A stretch of DNA of 64,000 nucleotides from Cephalopachus bancanus (lineage: Eukaryota; Chordata; Mammalia; Primates; Tarsiidae), in the NCBI GenBank assembly GCA_027257055.1, contig JAPVLO010000206.1, positions 1,860,001-1,924,000 on the forward strand. The letters are read 5' to 3'. The notes below the pieces were generated by a model. That model did not search any database. It was not told the origin of the DNA and saw only the letters and a list, made by a program, of their open reading frames with translations. Positions 1 to 11,612 of this stretch are shown one piece after another; positions within the stretch are counted from its first letter, which is position 1, and the number at the start of each line of letters is the position of its first letter. The translations under genes and the position numbers were made by a program.

Positions 1-585
1 TTCTGGTACCTTCTGGTGCCTGCCTTGTGACTTGCATAATTCCAATCATCACACGTCCTTTTCCTCTTCTCTGTGTGTCTCTTCTCTGTGTATCTCTCAT
101 AAAGACAATTGTTGCTGGGCACAGTGGCTCATGCCTGTAATCCTGGTACTTTGAGAGGCTGAGACAGGATAATCTCTTGAGCCCAGGATTGGAAACCAGC
201 CTGAGCAACATGGTGAGACCCCCATATCTACAAAAAATACAAAAATTAGCCAGGCATAGTGGTGTGTGCCTGTAGTCCCAGCTACTCAGGTGGCCGAAGT
301 GGGACAATCGCTTGAGCCCAGGAAGTTGAGGCTGTGGTGAGCTGGGCTCATGCCACTGCACTCCAGCCTGGGCAAAAAAGTAAGACCCTGTCTTGAAAAA
401 AAAGAAAAAAGAAAAAGACAATTGCCATTATGCTTTGGGTCCACCGGATAATCCAGAACGATCTCATCTCAAGATCCTTAACTTAATTATATTTGCCAAG
501 ACCCCTTTTCCAACCAAGGTAACATTCACAGGCTCTGGGAATTAGGACATAGACATATCCTTTGGAGACCACCATTCAGCTCACT
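1..585 (-). mobile_element. MaLR-type LTR (MLT1-like), minus strand, split by an Alu
   Basis: Read on the minus strand, 425-585 matches the start of an old MaLR long terminal repeat (mismatched forms of AGGACATAGACATATCC, CCTGTGAATGT and GGATTATCC in order). Bases 1-100 match its downstream part, the purine-rich stretch after the 'cttataagaag' region. An Alu was later inserted at 112-413. The left edge is cut by the window. The class is recognised by recall of the family; the exact subfamily is not assigned. Confidence 0.6.
112..413 (+). mobile_element. AluJ-like SINE inserted in the LTR
   Basis: Full dimeric Alu beginning GCTGGGCACAGTGGCTCATG and ending in an A-rich tail. It is flanked by an 11-bp duplication AAAGACAATTG at 101-111 and 414-424. 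It has the ancestral AluJ form (GAGCCCAGGA before the B box) without the lineage-specific changes of the younger copies in this window. Confidence 0.95.
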
Positions 586-599
586 TAGAGGGTTCAGGT

Positions 600-1500
600 C
601 AGGGGCAGCTAACCCCACAGTGGGAACATCTCCGTGGATAAGATAACATTTAAACTGAATAAGTCAGGCAAAGAAAGGAAAGAAGGGGGTGGAGGGAGTG
701 AAAGTGTTTCTGGAAATAGCATGAGCAAAGATCCCAATACACAGTAAAGAATGCTGGACTTCTGGAACTGAAAGAAGCTAAGTGTGTCTGAAGAATAACG
801 TACAAGGTAGAAAGGGTAAGAGAAGTAGCTGGAGAAATAATCAAAGTCCAATCAAGATGAGTCTTGTAACCACAGAAAGTCATTTGGGCCAATGCAATGG
901 GAAAGGGCTAAAGGGATTTCAGCAACAGAAGCACATTGGCAAATTTAGGAAGATTACTATTGCTGGAGTGTGGAGAATGGTTTGCAATAGGACAAGACAG
1001 GAACCAAGGAGACTTGTTAGGAAATTGTTACATAATCCAAGCAGTGCATCATAAATCGGGATAGAGCAAAAGGGAAGGCAGAAAAGTCAATATATTCAAA
1101 AGGTTCTTTGGGAGTTTGAATCTACAGGTCTTAATGCCTTATGAGGAAGTCAAGGATGAGGGCCTGGCTTCTGGCTTCTGGGTTGGTCAGAGTTGCCATT
1201 TTTGAGGCAGGATCTGGAAGGAGGTACAGTTTAGGTGGACACCATAGGGAGTGAGTCTGAGGTTTCCGTAGGATAGTTCATTGGAGACTCTGAATGGACA
1301 TTTGCATTTAGAAGTCTGAAATACAGAAGAGAGGTCTGGGGCTAGAAATACAGACTTAGGACCCATCAGCACATGGATGGCATGTTAAGTCATGGAATGA
1401 ATGACCACACTCAGAGGAATGAGTAGAGTGAAAAGAGAACAGGGCCCATGACAGAAGGCTCAGAAACTCGGACACTTAAGTGATGGGCAGAGGACAAGAG
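600..1500 (-). mobile_element. L2 LINE relic, antisense
   Basis: The plus strand reads like the reverse complement of the L2 coding and 3' region. It has 'agcatgagcaaagatcc', 'gctggagtgtggagaatggtttgcaatag', 'gtctggggctagaaatacagac' and 'aacagggcccatgacagaa' in the expected order. It is strongly diverged, and the short open frames within it are not genes. The family is assigned from memory of the consensus; alignment would fix the boundaries. Confidence 0.6.
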
Positions 1501-2350
1501 GCAATGGAAAACGGTCAAAGACCCAGAGGGCAGTGACTGCCAATATTTAGTTTTGTGTGACTTTTACCATACAATTAGAAACATTGTCAGTTGTCTTATT
1601 CTATGTCACTCATTTTATATTTTGCTGGATAATTCAAGCTCAATACTGTTCTACATTATGCTGTCTTGTTCATTTTTTTTTTTATAAAACAAAGCAAGGG
1701 TTTAGAACAAGGGGGCCCATCTGGGAATAAGCACTAAACCATTGGCTAGGTGTTAACTGTCCAGAGTCTGAATTAGAAAACAGGAAGAAGGAACATTCTT
1801 CATCTCCTCTGATCCTTCACCAAAACCCCATCATCCAATGTCACCAAAAACTAACGTTCTAAAAACCTTATTTCTCTTCACTTATAATTTTCTCCAAATT
1901 AAGTAGTATCTTTTTTTTGCTCAAGATGTTTCTTTCCTTCACCCTTGTATCCCTTTCCAGCTAGTTAAATGTTTTTATTCTTTTCATCCCTGGAATTACC
2001 TGGAGATAGTTAAATCCTATATAACAGCCCCATCCAAGAGAACTTTCTGCAATGATGTAAACATTCGTTATATGGGTTATAAGCTCACTTGCTGCAGGTG
2101 AATACAGCTAGTGCAACTGAGAAACTGAACTTTTAATTTCATTTAATTTTTAATTAATTTCAATTTTAATGACTACATGAGGCTAGTGACTACCATATTG
2201 GACCCAAAAAAAGCAATGTAACTTTCCATGAACTCAAAATTTCTTCCTCAAGGAATATTTTCTAAATTCTCCTTCCAAAATTAGGCCTGATCTCCACAAT
2301 CAATGCTGTCTAGAACCTTGTACTTTGATAAAGTTAAGGAGAATTATTAT
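1501..2350. other. Unique AT-rich DNA, no gene seen
   Basis: AT-rich sequence with T-runs and no open frame of note. I see no recognisable repeat, splice-bounded exon or promoter signature. It may hold very old repeat fragments. Confidence 0.6.
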
Positions 2351-2351
2351 T

Positions 2352-2485
2352 AGTTCCAGCTACTTGGAAGGCTGAGGAGTAAGGGTCTCCTGAGCACAGT
2401 AGGTCAAGGCTGTGGTAGCTGTGACCATGCAATTGCACTCCAGCCTAGGCGACAGAGTGAGACTTCGACTCAAAAAAAAAAAAAG
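2352..2485 (+). mobile_element. Free right Alu monomer
   Basis: Only the right arm is present: 'agttccagctacttggaaggctgagg' through 'gcactccagcctaggcgacagagtgag', then a 12-A tail. The left arm is absent, so this is a truncated Alu or a free right monomer. Confidence 0.85.
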
Positions 2486-4800
2486 TTACCCACAGATTAT
2501 AATCATATAATAGATAATTCTGGAAGGCTAATAGCTCTAATCAACAGAAATTGGGATAAACAGGGAAGGTTCAAATTTGACATGCTCGATTCTGGTTATG
2601 TGAAATTTGAGGTGCTAGATTGAGTGTGTTAATCCCTTGACCTTATTGTCAACTCAAGTCTTGAAGGCTCTTCTGATTCATGAAGGCACACCACCATTGA
2701 TCACTTACACTACTCAGCTAACAGAAAAACCCCTCACTCTTCTCACTAACATTTCTCATTCTTTCCTGAATGCTACATCATTGCTTAAAGTTGCCCTAAA
2801 TCCTGACTTTGTCGGTATACTCATCTCCACTCCCAGCTTTGCATTCTTTCAGTATTTAACAAAGCTCTTCGTCCAGTTAATTTTTAGACACTGGCTACGT
2901 CAGGTCCTGTGGCACAGCACTGAAGAAAGACCGCCGTCCAGATCCCAAGATTCAAGAGTCAGCAAGACCCTTTGGATGAGTTAAGAACCCCTGCGGGATG
3001 GAACTTGAGCCAGGTAAAACTCTGGCCTCATGGAAGCACAGGGGGCTCTCTAGCAAACTCTTTCACTCCCCTCAGTTCCAGCTCCTTCTCAGTGCTGTTG
3101 CTTCTACCTTCTCCTGACAGATAAGTGGAGTCTGGAGGGCTCTGTGGGCCCTGGTGAATCCAGCTCCTACATCCTGGGCAAGCGCAGTGACAGGGCCCTT
3201 TGCTCAAGCCTCCTTGAAAAACTCATGAAGAGCAGTTTCAAAAGCAGTGCTCTAAAGACACTTGGTGTCAGAGCCAAGGTAAACAGTTCGAGACGCGGCT
3301 GTCAGTCCAATTGGGGTTAGGCAAGGCAGGGAGCCAGCGTGGGAAGCCAAATGAAGCCGAGGAAGCCAAAGAGAAGGGAGGTTCAAAGGGTCAACCGGGA
3401 GGGAGGCTTTGGCAGTGTCTGATTCCTGCTGCCATTGCCGTGGTCCCTGGAAGCTTGAAAGGGACCATCAGGCTATGCTCTGATAAAGACGCAAGCCTAG
3501 GAGGTGGCCACCAGGGGATGGATTTGATTCAGAATAGGCAACAACCGCAGCCTCTTCACTTCCAAGCTATATACCAACACGGCGTGTACCCTGCATAAGG
3601 CTAATGACAATGGGTTTTAGCATACATTCCAGGGTCCCAGGCAGAGGATGGACAGACACCTCCCTGCACACCCCAAGGCCCTGCTGGGCAGCTCCCCAGC
3701 CTGGAAAGGAGAAATGGTGCCACCAGCAGCACCACCCTCACTGCTCTGTCTCCCTGAATTCCTCCCTGGTTTCCAGGAATGGCAAATGGTCCTCTACTGC
3801 CAAAAGGTCCTGACACCCCCACACCTCCACTTCACAGAAAGGCTATCAGTCATTAACTCCTCACTCTTCAGGCTACATCACTATTGCTGCCTTCTTTCTT
3901 CTTCTTTCTTTCCTCCTCCTCCTTTCTTTTTTTTTTTCCCCCATAAACCTAAAGACTACTAACAGATAGGAAATAAATAACTTCACACTGGATAATCCAT
4001 GAGTGATCTAATTTGCTGTGAATGAGAGTCATGAACTGGAGAGTGTGGTCATCTGTGAAGGGTCTTGGTGGCAGACTGGGTGATTCCCAGAAGAGATTAA
4101 AGCCAGGCAGATGAGGTGGTCAGTGTGGCAACTGATATAGTCAGTGGATTCCGATTTGGCAGGAGCTGAGGCAAGGGAGCATTTGAAGTTAATGAGTAAA
4201 ACCCTGCACAGGTCTGAGAATGCTTGTGGCCTGGCCTGGCCTGTCATCACATTTATACATAATTCATGGAGTCAGTCAGTTGAGTGGTCGGGCGCAGCCG
4301 ACTTGGAATAGCCTGTGTAGTGCCCCTGGAGCCCACTGGTCAGTCTTACTCTGCTTCATTTCACCTCAAAGAAAAACATTGATTTAACAAATATCAAACC
4401 TCAGGCCCCTGAGACCTTTAAGCAATCAGGTTCTGGGGCCTCTGGGAAGCTTCTACAATGCCAAGCTGTCAAGTGGTCCAAAATGCCCCAATTGTAGTCA
4501 TAAGCACTACAGTCAATGACCTACAGTATGCCGGGTGCTGGCATATAAACTATTTTGCTTAATCCTGTTCCAAAATCGGTCTGCCACTTCTCTCATTCTC
4601 ACAGGCAATGCTCCCCTGCAAGTCATGATTTCTAGCTTCAGAGAGCCTTGATCTCTGACCGATTTTCTGGCCTCATCCCCACAAAGGCTTGAGTAGACTT
4701 GCAAATGTATAACTCTGAGCAAGTGTCCCCCTTCTGAAAACTCTGTGTCCCCGATGTCCTTGGAGTGGGGCCTGCTCTCCTGGGCTCAGTGTTCAAGGTT
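2486..4800. other. Mostly unique DNA, no gene recognised
   Basis: No recognised repeat over most of this stretch. A 115-codon open frame at 2637-2984 has no recognisable domain and is of chance length. A pyrimidine-rich run lies at 3895-3942. Part of 4550-4800 is vaguely L2-like, but I cannot support a call. Confidence 0.5.
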
Positions 4801-4804
4801 CTTG

Positions 4805-5063
4805 TTTTTTTTTTTTTTTGAGTTGGAGTCTCACTCTGCCGGCCACCGCAGCCTTGACCTGCTGGGCTCCAGGGATCCTTCTGCCTCCGCCTTCCAAGTA
4901 GCCGGAATTACAGGTGCACGCTACCACGCTCGGCTGATTTTTGATTTATTGTAGAGATGAGGTCTCGCTGCCCAGGCGGGTCTCGAACCCACGGGCTCAG
5001 GCAATCCACTCACCTCAGCCTCTCAAAGGCATGGGATTACAGGTTGAGCCACCGAGCCCGGCT
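4805..5063 (-). mobile_element. Young lineage-specific Alu, minus strand, internal deletion
   Basis: Begins with a T-run (tail), then GAGTTGGAGTCTCACTCTG, and ends with the head CCGAGCCCGGCT. TSDs are CAAGGTTCTTG (4794-4804) and CAAGATTCTTG (5064-5074). About 25 bp of the right arm ('tcgcccagactggagtgcagtgg' region) is missing, and it carries the deletion-type middle GGTCTCGCTGCCCAGG. Confidence 0.95.
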
Positions 5064-5074
5064 CAAGATTCTTG

Positions 5075-5300
5075 TTGCTGCCACTGCCCAACTTCCCACC
5101 TCCTGCCTCCCGCCCTCCCCCATCGCTCCCACCCTGGGTAGGCACACTGCCTCAAACCCCTGTGCCTTTCCCTGGGAACCCTCATGCCTGTCGCTGCCCA
5201 GAAGCTTGGATCCGTCCTTTGTGAGGATGAGTTCGTCCTGCTTTTCTCCCTGAAGTCTTTGCTGACTTCACCCGTTGCAGCTGGTCTCCTGTGTCACCCA
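5075..5300 (+). mobile_element. Possible L2 3' fragment
   Basis: C-rich sequence with 'ctgtgcctttccctgggaaccct' and 'tcctgcttttctccctgaagtctttgctgacttcaccc' resembles the sense L2 3' coding end. It is heavily diverged and the call is uncertain. Confidence 0.4.
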
Positions 5301-5428
5301 TGGTGACACAAGCGCGGCAGCTTGTACCTCTTCCCACTGCACTCGCCAAGCTCCTCTGGAATCATTTGCTTCATTCACTCTCAAAAAACCATTATTTCTC
5401 CCTCAAGGGAGCCAGAAGTAGTTCTTGC

Positions 5429-5448
5429 TGGGGGGTGGGGGGGGGAGG
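5429..5448 (+). other. G-rich run
   Basis: A run of 6 G, one T and 9 G followed by AGGAG. It could form a G-quadruplex on the plus strand, although the long runs also behave as slippage-prone homopolymers. Confidence 0.5.
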
Positions 5449-6014
5449 AGCTAGAACGATTTTACTCTTCTTATTATAAATCACAGACATGCATACAGAC
5501 AAATGCAGTACAGTATAAACAATACCCGCATATCTGTGGTATTAGAATTTCATAGGTCAGGAGGAGAAAGATTATGAAAAAAATGTCTACAAGGGCTCCT
5601 TAGAGGCCAGTAATGAAAAAAAGATTGAGAAATACTGATTTGTTCGTGCATCTTTCTCACCAACCCAACTTTTGTGAATGCCCAGAGCCAGTAGGTAGAG
5701 AGCCTGACACATAGAGTGTTTTGAAGAAATGTTGCCTGTGGACTGCTGAATGGATGCATGCATGAATGAATCCTCCCAATAATCCTGAGGGGTAGCGTTG
5801 CTGTGCAACTGGGAGAAGATAAGAAAACAGGTGCCAAACACCCACCACCCGCCCCCTCAACACCATCAAAGTTCCAGAGTTAGTGCGTAGCAGAAACTTT
5901 CAATTTCAGGACTTCTAGATTCTAAATCCAATATTTTCTCACCTTACTTTAGTAGAGTTGATAGAATTTACAAAAAAAAGGGAAAATATGTTTTCCAATT
6001 TGTCTTGAACCTTC
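5449..6014. other. Unique DNA, no gene seen
   Basis: No recognised repeat or coding signal. Minus-strand open frames near 5550-5870 overlap in three frames and show no domain, so chance is the simplest explanation. Confidence 0.5.
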
Positions 6015-6029
6015 AAGAATGTTCTGGCT

Positions 6030-6312
6030 GGACTGGATGCAGTGGCTCACACCTGAAATCCTAGCACTAGCTGAGGTGGAATAATTGCTTGAGCCTAGGA
6101 GTTTGAGACCAGCCTTCAACATAGTGAGACCTCGTCTCTACCAAAAAAAAAAAAAAATTAGCCCGGTGTGGTAGCGTGGACCTGTAGTCTCATCTACTTG
6201 GGAGACTGAGACAGAAGATCACCTGAGTTCAAAAGGTTGAGGCTGCAGTGAGCTGTGATTGTGCCACTGCACTCCAGCCTGGTTGATAAAGTGAGACTCT
6301 GACCAAAAAAAA
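6030..6312 (+). mobile_element. AluJ-like SINE with exact TSD
   Basis: Dimeric Alu from 'gactggatgcagtggctcac' to an A tail. The duplication AAGAATGTTCTGGCTGG is perfect at 6015-6031 and 6313-6329, so the first bases of the element overlap the duplicated target. Confidence 0.95.
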
Positions 6313-6424
6313 AAGAATGTTCTGGCTGGAATATCCTAAGCCAATTTGAGTATCCAAGAATACACTTGGGAAATCAAGCTTATGATCACGCAGACTCTAG
6401 CAAAGATGACTCCACCCCATGGTG

Positions 6425-6545
6425 GGTTTGGTGGGAATGGCAGCCTCCCACCCCACTCACAATGGGGAGAATCCAAGGCATCACCAGGTGTAGCTGCAGC
6501 CTCCCACTTAGCCTATAATTCTGAGCCTTGCAGTAAATCCAATTA
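6425..6545. repeat. Unassigned repeat, copy 1
   Basis: About 120 bp ('tttggtgggaatggcagcctccc' to 'cctataattctgagccttgcagtaaa') aligns to 7888-8008 at roughly 80% by eye. I do not recognise the family. The terminal 'ctgagccttgcagtaaa' resembles the polyadenylation side of some LTRs, but that is only an impression. Confidence 0.7.
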
Positions 6546-6817
6546 AACTAAAATTTATAAAAATCCAGGCTTGAGCTTCGCCTATTATACTCAACTGAGC
6601 AGCAGAGGGCTACTTTGCCCTAGGGAGATAGGGGTGGTAGAATAAGAAAAGAATACACACAACATAATGCAAGATTCAACAAGATCACAGTCATGAGACT
6701 TACGAAATTCTAAACCAGGAGATGAGCTGCAATCGGGAGAGAAGGAGGATGGGAATGTTATTAATAAAGATGCTTTCCTTGTGGAAAGCAAAGCGACATC
6801 TATAAAATGGTTTTATG

Positions 6818-7116
6818 AGCCGGGCTCAGTGGCTCAGCCTGTAATCCCACACTTTGGGAGGCTTAGGTAAGTGGATTGCCTGAGCCTGTGGGTTCAAGAC
6901 CCGCTTGGGCAACTAGGTGAGACCTCATCTCTACAATAAATAAATAAATTAAAAAATCAGCCGGGCATAGTAGTGCGTGCCTGTAATTCCGACTACTTGG
7001 AAGGCTGAGGCGGAAGGATCGCCGGAGCCCAGCAGGTTGAGGCTGCGGTGGCTGGGAGCGGTCACTGCACTCCAGTCTGGGTGATGGAGTGAGACTCCAA
7101 CCCCCAAAAAATAAAA
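6818..7116 (+). mobile_element. Lineage-specific Alu, intermediate type
   Basis: Head GCCGGGCTCAGTGGCTCAGC and linker CAACTAGGTGAGACCTCATC, which keeps the 7 bases lost in the youngest copies. The tail is A-rich. The TSD ATAAAATGGTTTTATG (16 bp) is exact at 6802-6817 and 7117-7132. Confidence 0.95.
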
Positions 7117-7329
7117 ATAAAATGGTTTTATGGGTAAATCTGTTGAAGCAGGAGGAGTTGAGTAGCTAAAACAAGTGCGTTATTCTTTCCAGGGTTAAGA
7201 TGAGGTTTAAAATCTGATTTATGGGTCTGTTTGTTTAATCAAACTTTCCTTGTTTTCCACTTCTGAGCAGAAGCCAAGCAGTGGGAAGGATCCCTGCTGA
7301 GAGAAGTCCATCCTCCTAGGACACATCCT

Positions 7330-8580
7330 TTTGCTTTTAAGCATCAACACTTCATACATAAGAAAAAGTGTACGAATCATAAGTAAACAGTGCAATGAAT
7401 TTTCACAAAAAAGAACAAATTCTTTAGCTACCACCCAGATGGGGAAATGAAACCGTACTGTATCCCCAAAGCCCTCCTGGTGAGCCCCATCTTCTTGCCT
7501 GTACCTCCCTCACAGGTTACCAGGATTAGTTGTGCTTCTTTGTTGAACTTCAAAGAAACGGAATGATACACTAGATACTCTTTCTGTCTGACCACTTTTG
7601 CTCAATAAATGTCTGTGAGATTCATCCAGATTATTGCACCTAGCAATATTTCGTTCATTCTTGTTGCTGAAAGAATTTAATTGTGTGGTTATACCACATT
7701 TATTTAACCCTTCAACTGTGAACATTTGAGTCGTTTCTGCTTTTGGGGTTATTGTGCACAGTGCTGCTGTGAATTCTCTTCCTGTGTTTCTTCAGATAAG
7801 TTTATGTACTCGTGTATATCTAAGAGTGAAAACTCTAGGACATGTGGTATACATTTGTTCAGCTGTAGGAGATTCTGCTAGATAGATATTTGTTTGGTGG
7901 AAACGGCAGCCTTCCACCCCACCCACAATAGGGAGAATGCAAGGTATCATCAGAGGTAGCTGCAGCCACCCATTTGGCCTGTAATTCTGAGCCTTACAGT
8001 AAACCCCATACAGTTGTAACAACTGTATACTAATGCTGTATACTAACCATGTTTAAGAGTTCCAAATACTACGAATCCTCGCCAATTCTTGGTATTGAAT
8101 GTCATTTTCATTTCAGCCATTCTGGTGGCTGTTTTTGAAGCTCATGATTTTAGTTTATGTTTTCCTGATGAGTAAGGAACTTAGAGTCATCTTTTCATGT
8201 TTTTAGTGACCATTCAGATTTTTTTCTTTTGTATACTGCCTCTACAAGACTTTTGTACATTTTTTGGATGGAATATCTACCATTTTCTTAATTGGTAGGA
8301 GAACTTTATATATTTGAGTGAATTTTTTTTCAGATATATGATTCACAAATATCTTCTCTCAATCCGTGGTTTTGCATTTCTCTCTCTTAATGGTGCCTTA
8401 TGAGAAACAGAGATTCTTAATGTAGTTTAATTTCTCAGTTTTATGTTTAGTACATTTTATGAGCTATGAAATCTTTGTCTTTCCCCTGTCATGAAGATAT
8501 TCTTCTGCATCATAATATTGAGTCTTCCAATCCAAAAGCATGATTTATATCTTCATTCATTTATTCTCTTAGCTCTAGGT
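7330..8580 (-). mobile_element. Old L1 (L1M) 3' portion, antisense
   Basis: The plus strand shows the reverse complement of an old L1 end in order: 'gagattcatccagattattgcac', 'ataccacatttatttaaccc', 'ggttattgtgcacagtgctgctgtgaa', 'ccaattcttggtattg', 'gccattctggtggctg' and 'agatatatgattcacaaatatcttctc'. It is interrupted near 7888-8008 by a copy of the unassigned repeat. No usable reading frame remains. Confidence 0.8.
7888..8008. repeat. Unassigned repeat, copy 2, inside the L1
   Basis: Aligns to 6425-6545 in the same orientation. It breaks the L1 exactly where 'gattctgcta' should continue, and L1 sequence resumes near 8040, so it is an insertion younger than the L1. Confidence 0.7.
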
Positions 8581-8705
8581 TACATAATTGACAAATAAAA
8601 ATTTTATATATTCAAGGTGTACAATGTGATGCTTTGATATACATATATATTGTGAAATGATTGCCACAATCAGGCTAATTAACATATTCACCACTTCCCA
8701 TGCCT
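8580..8705 (-). mobile_element. L1 3' UTR-like fragment
   Basis: Contains 'attgacaaataaaaattttatatattcaaggtgtacaatgtgatg' in pieces followed by 'gtgaaatgattgccacaatcaggctaattaacatattc', a familiar L1M 3' UTR segment seen antisense. Confidence 0.65.
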
Positions 8706-8899
8706 TTTGTGTGTGTGTGAGAAAGATGAGCATACTTAAGATCAATTTAGGTCTTCACTTTATCTCAGCAATGTTCTCTGACTTTTAGTATAAACATTTT
8801 GCACATCTTTTGTTAGGTTTACATCAAACTTTGAGCAAATACCAAGTACCTATCTTTCAAATTGCATGAGATATAAAAAAATTTGTTTTGAAATATGTG

Positions 8900-9250
8900 C
8901 CCTGACTTCAAAATGCTTTGGTACAATTGTAGGACACAATTGCAGAGAAATGAAAGACTGGATATTATGTGACGGTAGATGATGGGAAAAGAAGAGATGT
9001 AAGCAATGAGAGTGGACTGAGCTTGTTGACAGGGATGCCTCATAGAGGATGTAAGAATTGAGATGGGCTTAGGGAGGTATGGCAGTTAGAGCATGGGGTG
9101 GAGGGAAGCATTCCAAGAGGGGAAACTGGAACGAGCCAAGTTTTGAGGTTAGAATGAACACAGAACGCTAAAGAATTAAGATGACACTGGTTGACTAAAG
9201 TGTTTGCTTCAATCCATGAGTAGGGGGAGATAAGGTAAAGTCTTGGACTT
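8900..9250 (-). mobile_element. L2 LINE relic, antisense
   Basis: Shows 'aagaattgagatgggctt', 'gaagcattccaagaggggaaactgg' and later L2-like purine-rich text, the reverse complement of the L2 3' region. Degraded. Confidence 0.55.
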
Positions 9251-9259
9251 AGAGACACA

Positions 9260-10665
9260 AAAACAAAAGAAGGAAGAGCTTCAATCCACCTTGATGTTGA
9301 AGTCTGGTGTCCTGGCAGCTGGGAAGTAACTCAGCGAGTATTTACCTATCCTTGCTTGACACTGGTTGGCCACCATATGGCTGCCTTGAAAAACTTCTCG
9401 GAACTGATAAGGACTACCACACTCATACTTGAACTGGAGTATCTATCCAAGAAAGCCTCTAATCTGGAAATGAACTACATTTTATAGACTGTATAATCTA
9501 GAGATCCTTTCAGGGTATGCCAGCCCAAGGACCAGCTAAAAGACTTAGATCCAACACCAACCACCAAGTGCTTCTGAGAGGGCTACAATCGTAAAACCAA
9601 GTTGAGATGACTACTCAATGCCCCGACTGCAACAGCTGGACATTCTGTAAGAAATGAAACTGGAAGTGGGTCTTCAAATCTTAGATCACTGACTCGATTT
9701 TTGATGCCCTATTTCCATCCTAACTGGGGCATGGTCTTCCAATAGCAAAAGAAAAATCAGCAATCCTGGGACAGCTCCAAAACTCACAGAGTCAGGTCCT
9801 CAGGCCTCCTGGGAGCTACTGGAATGAGTAAGGAGTGGAATAGCCAGAACTCAGTTCAAATGATAAGATTCCTAATGGGACACGAGTATGCATTTTGCCA
9901 AGATTTAGTCTAATTTGGGAACTCATTTGGAAACTTCTGAACGTCATGTTCTATTTGGCTCTGGCAAAATACAGCTCTGCATTGCTTTGTGTTTATTTTA
10001 TCCCTCAAGATCAGAGCATAATTTACTTGTAGCTAGATTTTTGAGTTTAGTACAAACCTCAATTTAGAAAAACAAGCTGATGTATTTTTTTCTTATAGGT
10101 CCCTAGGGGGGAAAAAAGATATACACAATGGAGAACGGTCCACTAGAAAAACATGCATGCCCAATATAGAGAATTTACGCAAACAGAAGCACCCAGAGGA
10201 GAAATATTTTATAAAGCCTAAAGTATGTTGAGTGCTCAAACTTGGCATAAAGCAGTAGAGATTAGATCCAGAAAATCCTCAGAACTCTCCTACATTTAGG
10301 CAGGACAACATCTTCTCTAACATTTCCTCCTTATGAGAATTTTTTACCATATTTAAACAAATACTTTGAGAAGATATATTAGAATTTCCCTTGCAACCAT
10401 GTCCTCCAACACTTACAATGAGGATGCTTCCCTATCAGTACCCATTCCCATCTCTATTTTGGTTTACTTTCAAATGAACTTCTTGGTCTTTCTTGGCACA
10501 AAACCAAATTTTCCTGTAGCTAAAGTACATTGGGAGCTGCAAAAACAACAACAAAAAATTGAAAATAATTGGAGATAAGGTTATATTAGGCAGGACTTTT
10601 TCAGAAACCCAACTTAAAATAACTTAAGCCAAAAAAACCTCAAAAGTTGATTTATCAGCTCATGG
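9260..10665. other. Unassigned DNA, no gene seen
   Basis: No recognisable repeat or coding unit. A 70-codon frame at 10366-10578 has no domain. Some of 9300-9850 may be an old ERV-like or LINE fossil, but I cannot name one. Confidence 0.5.
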
Positions 10666-10680
10666 CTAAATAGTCCTCTC

Positions 10681-10948
10681 AGATGGACTCGGTGGCTCAG
10701 CCTGTAATCCCGCACCTTTGGGAGGCTGAGGTGAGTGGATTGCCTGAGCCCGCGGGTTCGAGACCCGCCTGGGCAGCGAGACCTCATCTCTACAATAAAT
10801 CAAAAAATCAGCTGGGTGTGGTAGCGCATACCTGTAATTCCGGCTACTTGGAAGGCTGAGGCAGAAGGATCGCTGGAGCCCAGCAGGTCGAGGCTGCGGT
10901 GGCCGGGAGCGGGGGGGCGACAGAGTGAGACTCCAACTCAAAAAAAAA
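10681..10948 (+). mobile_element. Young lineage-specific Alu, deletion type
   Basis: Contains CCCGCGGGTTCGAGACCCGC and the shortened linker GGGCAGCGAGACCTCATC. The end of the right arm is partly deleted ('gagcggggggg' replaces the 'actgcactccag' region). TSDs AAATAGTCCTCTC (10668-10680) and AAATAGTCTTCTC (10949-10961) differ by one base. Confidence 0.95.
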
Positions 10949-11379
10949 AAATAGTCTTCTCTACCACCTCCAGTTGGAAAGGTCTCAGGGAAGGACTCTG
11001 ACTGGCCCAGTGAATCATGTGCCCAAGCACTGACCAATCACCATCACTGAACCTGGGTTTCATGCTCTGATGGCATGTGGTCAGGAAAATGAATTTATTT
11101 CCAGAAGTAAGAAAGATTGTAGGTGGCTACTTAGGGAACATTATAAATGAAAAGTTTGAAAGAAGTTTAAAAAAGAAAAAAAGACTTACAATGCATCAGA
11201 GCTAGTATGTTAGGACGGAAGACATTATTTCTTTTAAAAAGACGAAGATATAAACAAAAGAGGATGTCATCACCATCAGCAGTGCATTAGCTCTGATTAT
11301 CCATGAGATGTGTTCTAGAATGTAATCGCTATTTCCACTGTGAAATCTTAGGGGAACAAGAAGGCAGCACACAAACATG

Positions 11380-11600
11380 ACTAAGCATGAACTTGGATTC
11401 TAACAAACTCCATTTCAAACCCTGGCAGTGTCACTTGTTAGCTTTGGTATTTGGGCAAGTTACTAACCCTCCTCAACCATCAGTCTTCTCACTGACAAAA
11501 TAGATGTAATAATAGAGTATGCCTCTTGGGTTATTGTGAGGATTCAATAAAATGTAAAGTGCTTGTTTCATTGTCCAGCACAAAGTTGAAGATTATTAAA
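11380..11600 (+). mobile_element. MIR SINE
   Basis: Nearly full MIR: 'caaaccctggcagtgtcacttgttagc', 'ttgggcaagttactaaccctcctc', 'gggttattgtgaggattcaataaaatg' and 'cattgtccagcacaaag'. Confidence 0.85.
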
Positions 11601-11612
11601 TATATATTAGTG

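Noticed and set aside
10366..10578. 70-codon frame as a small protein gene
   Set aside because: A/T-rich, no domain, no conservation evidence available; chance length.
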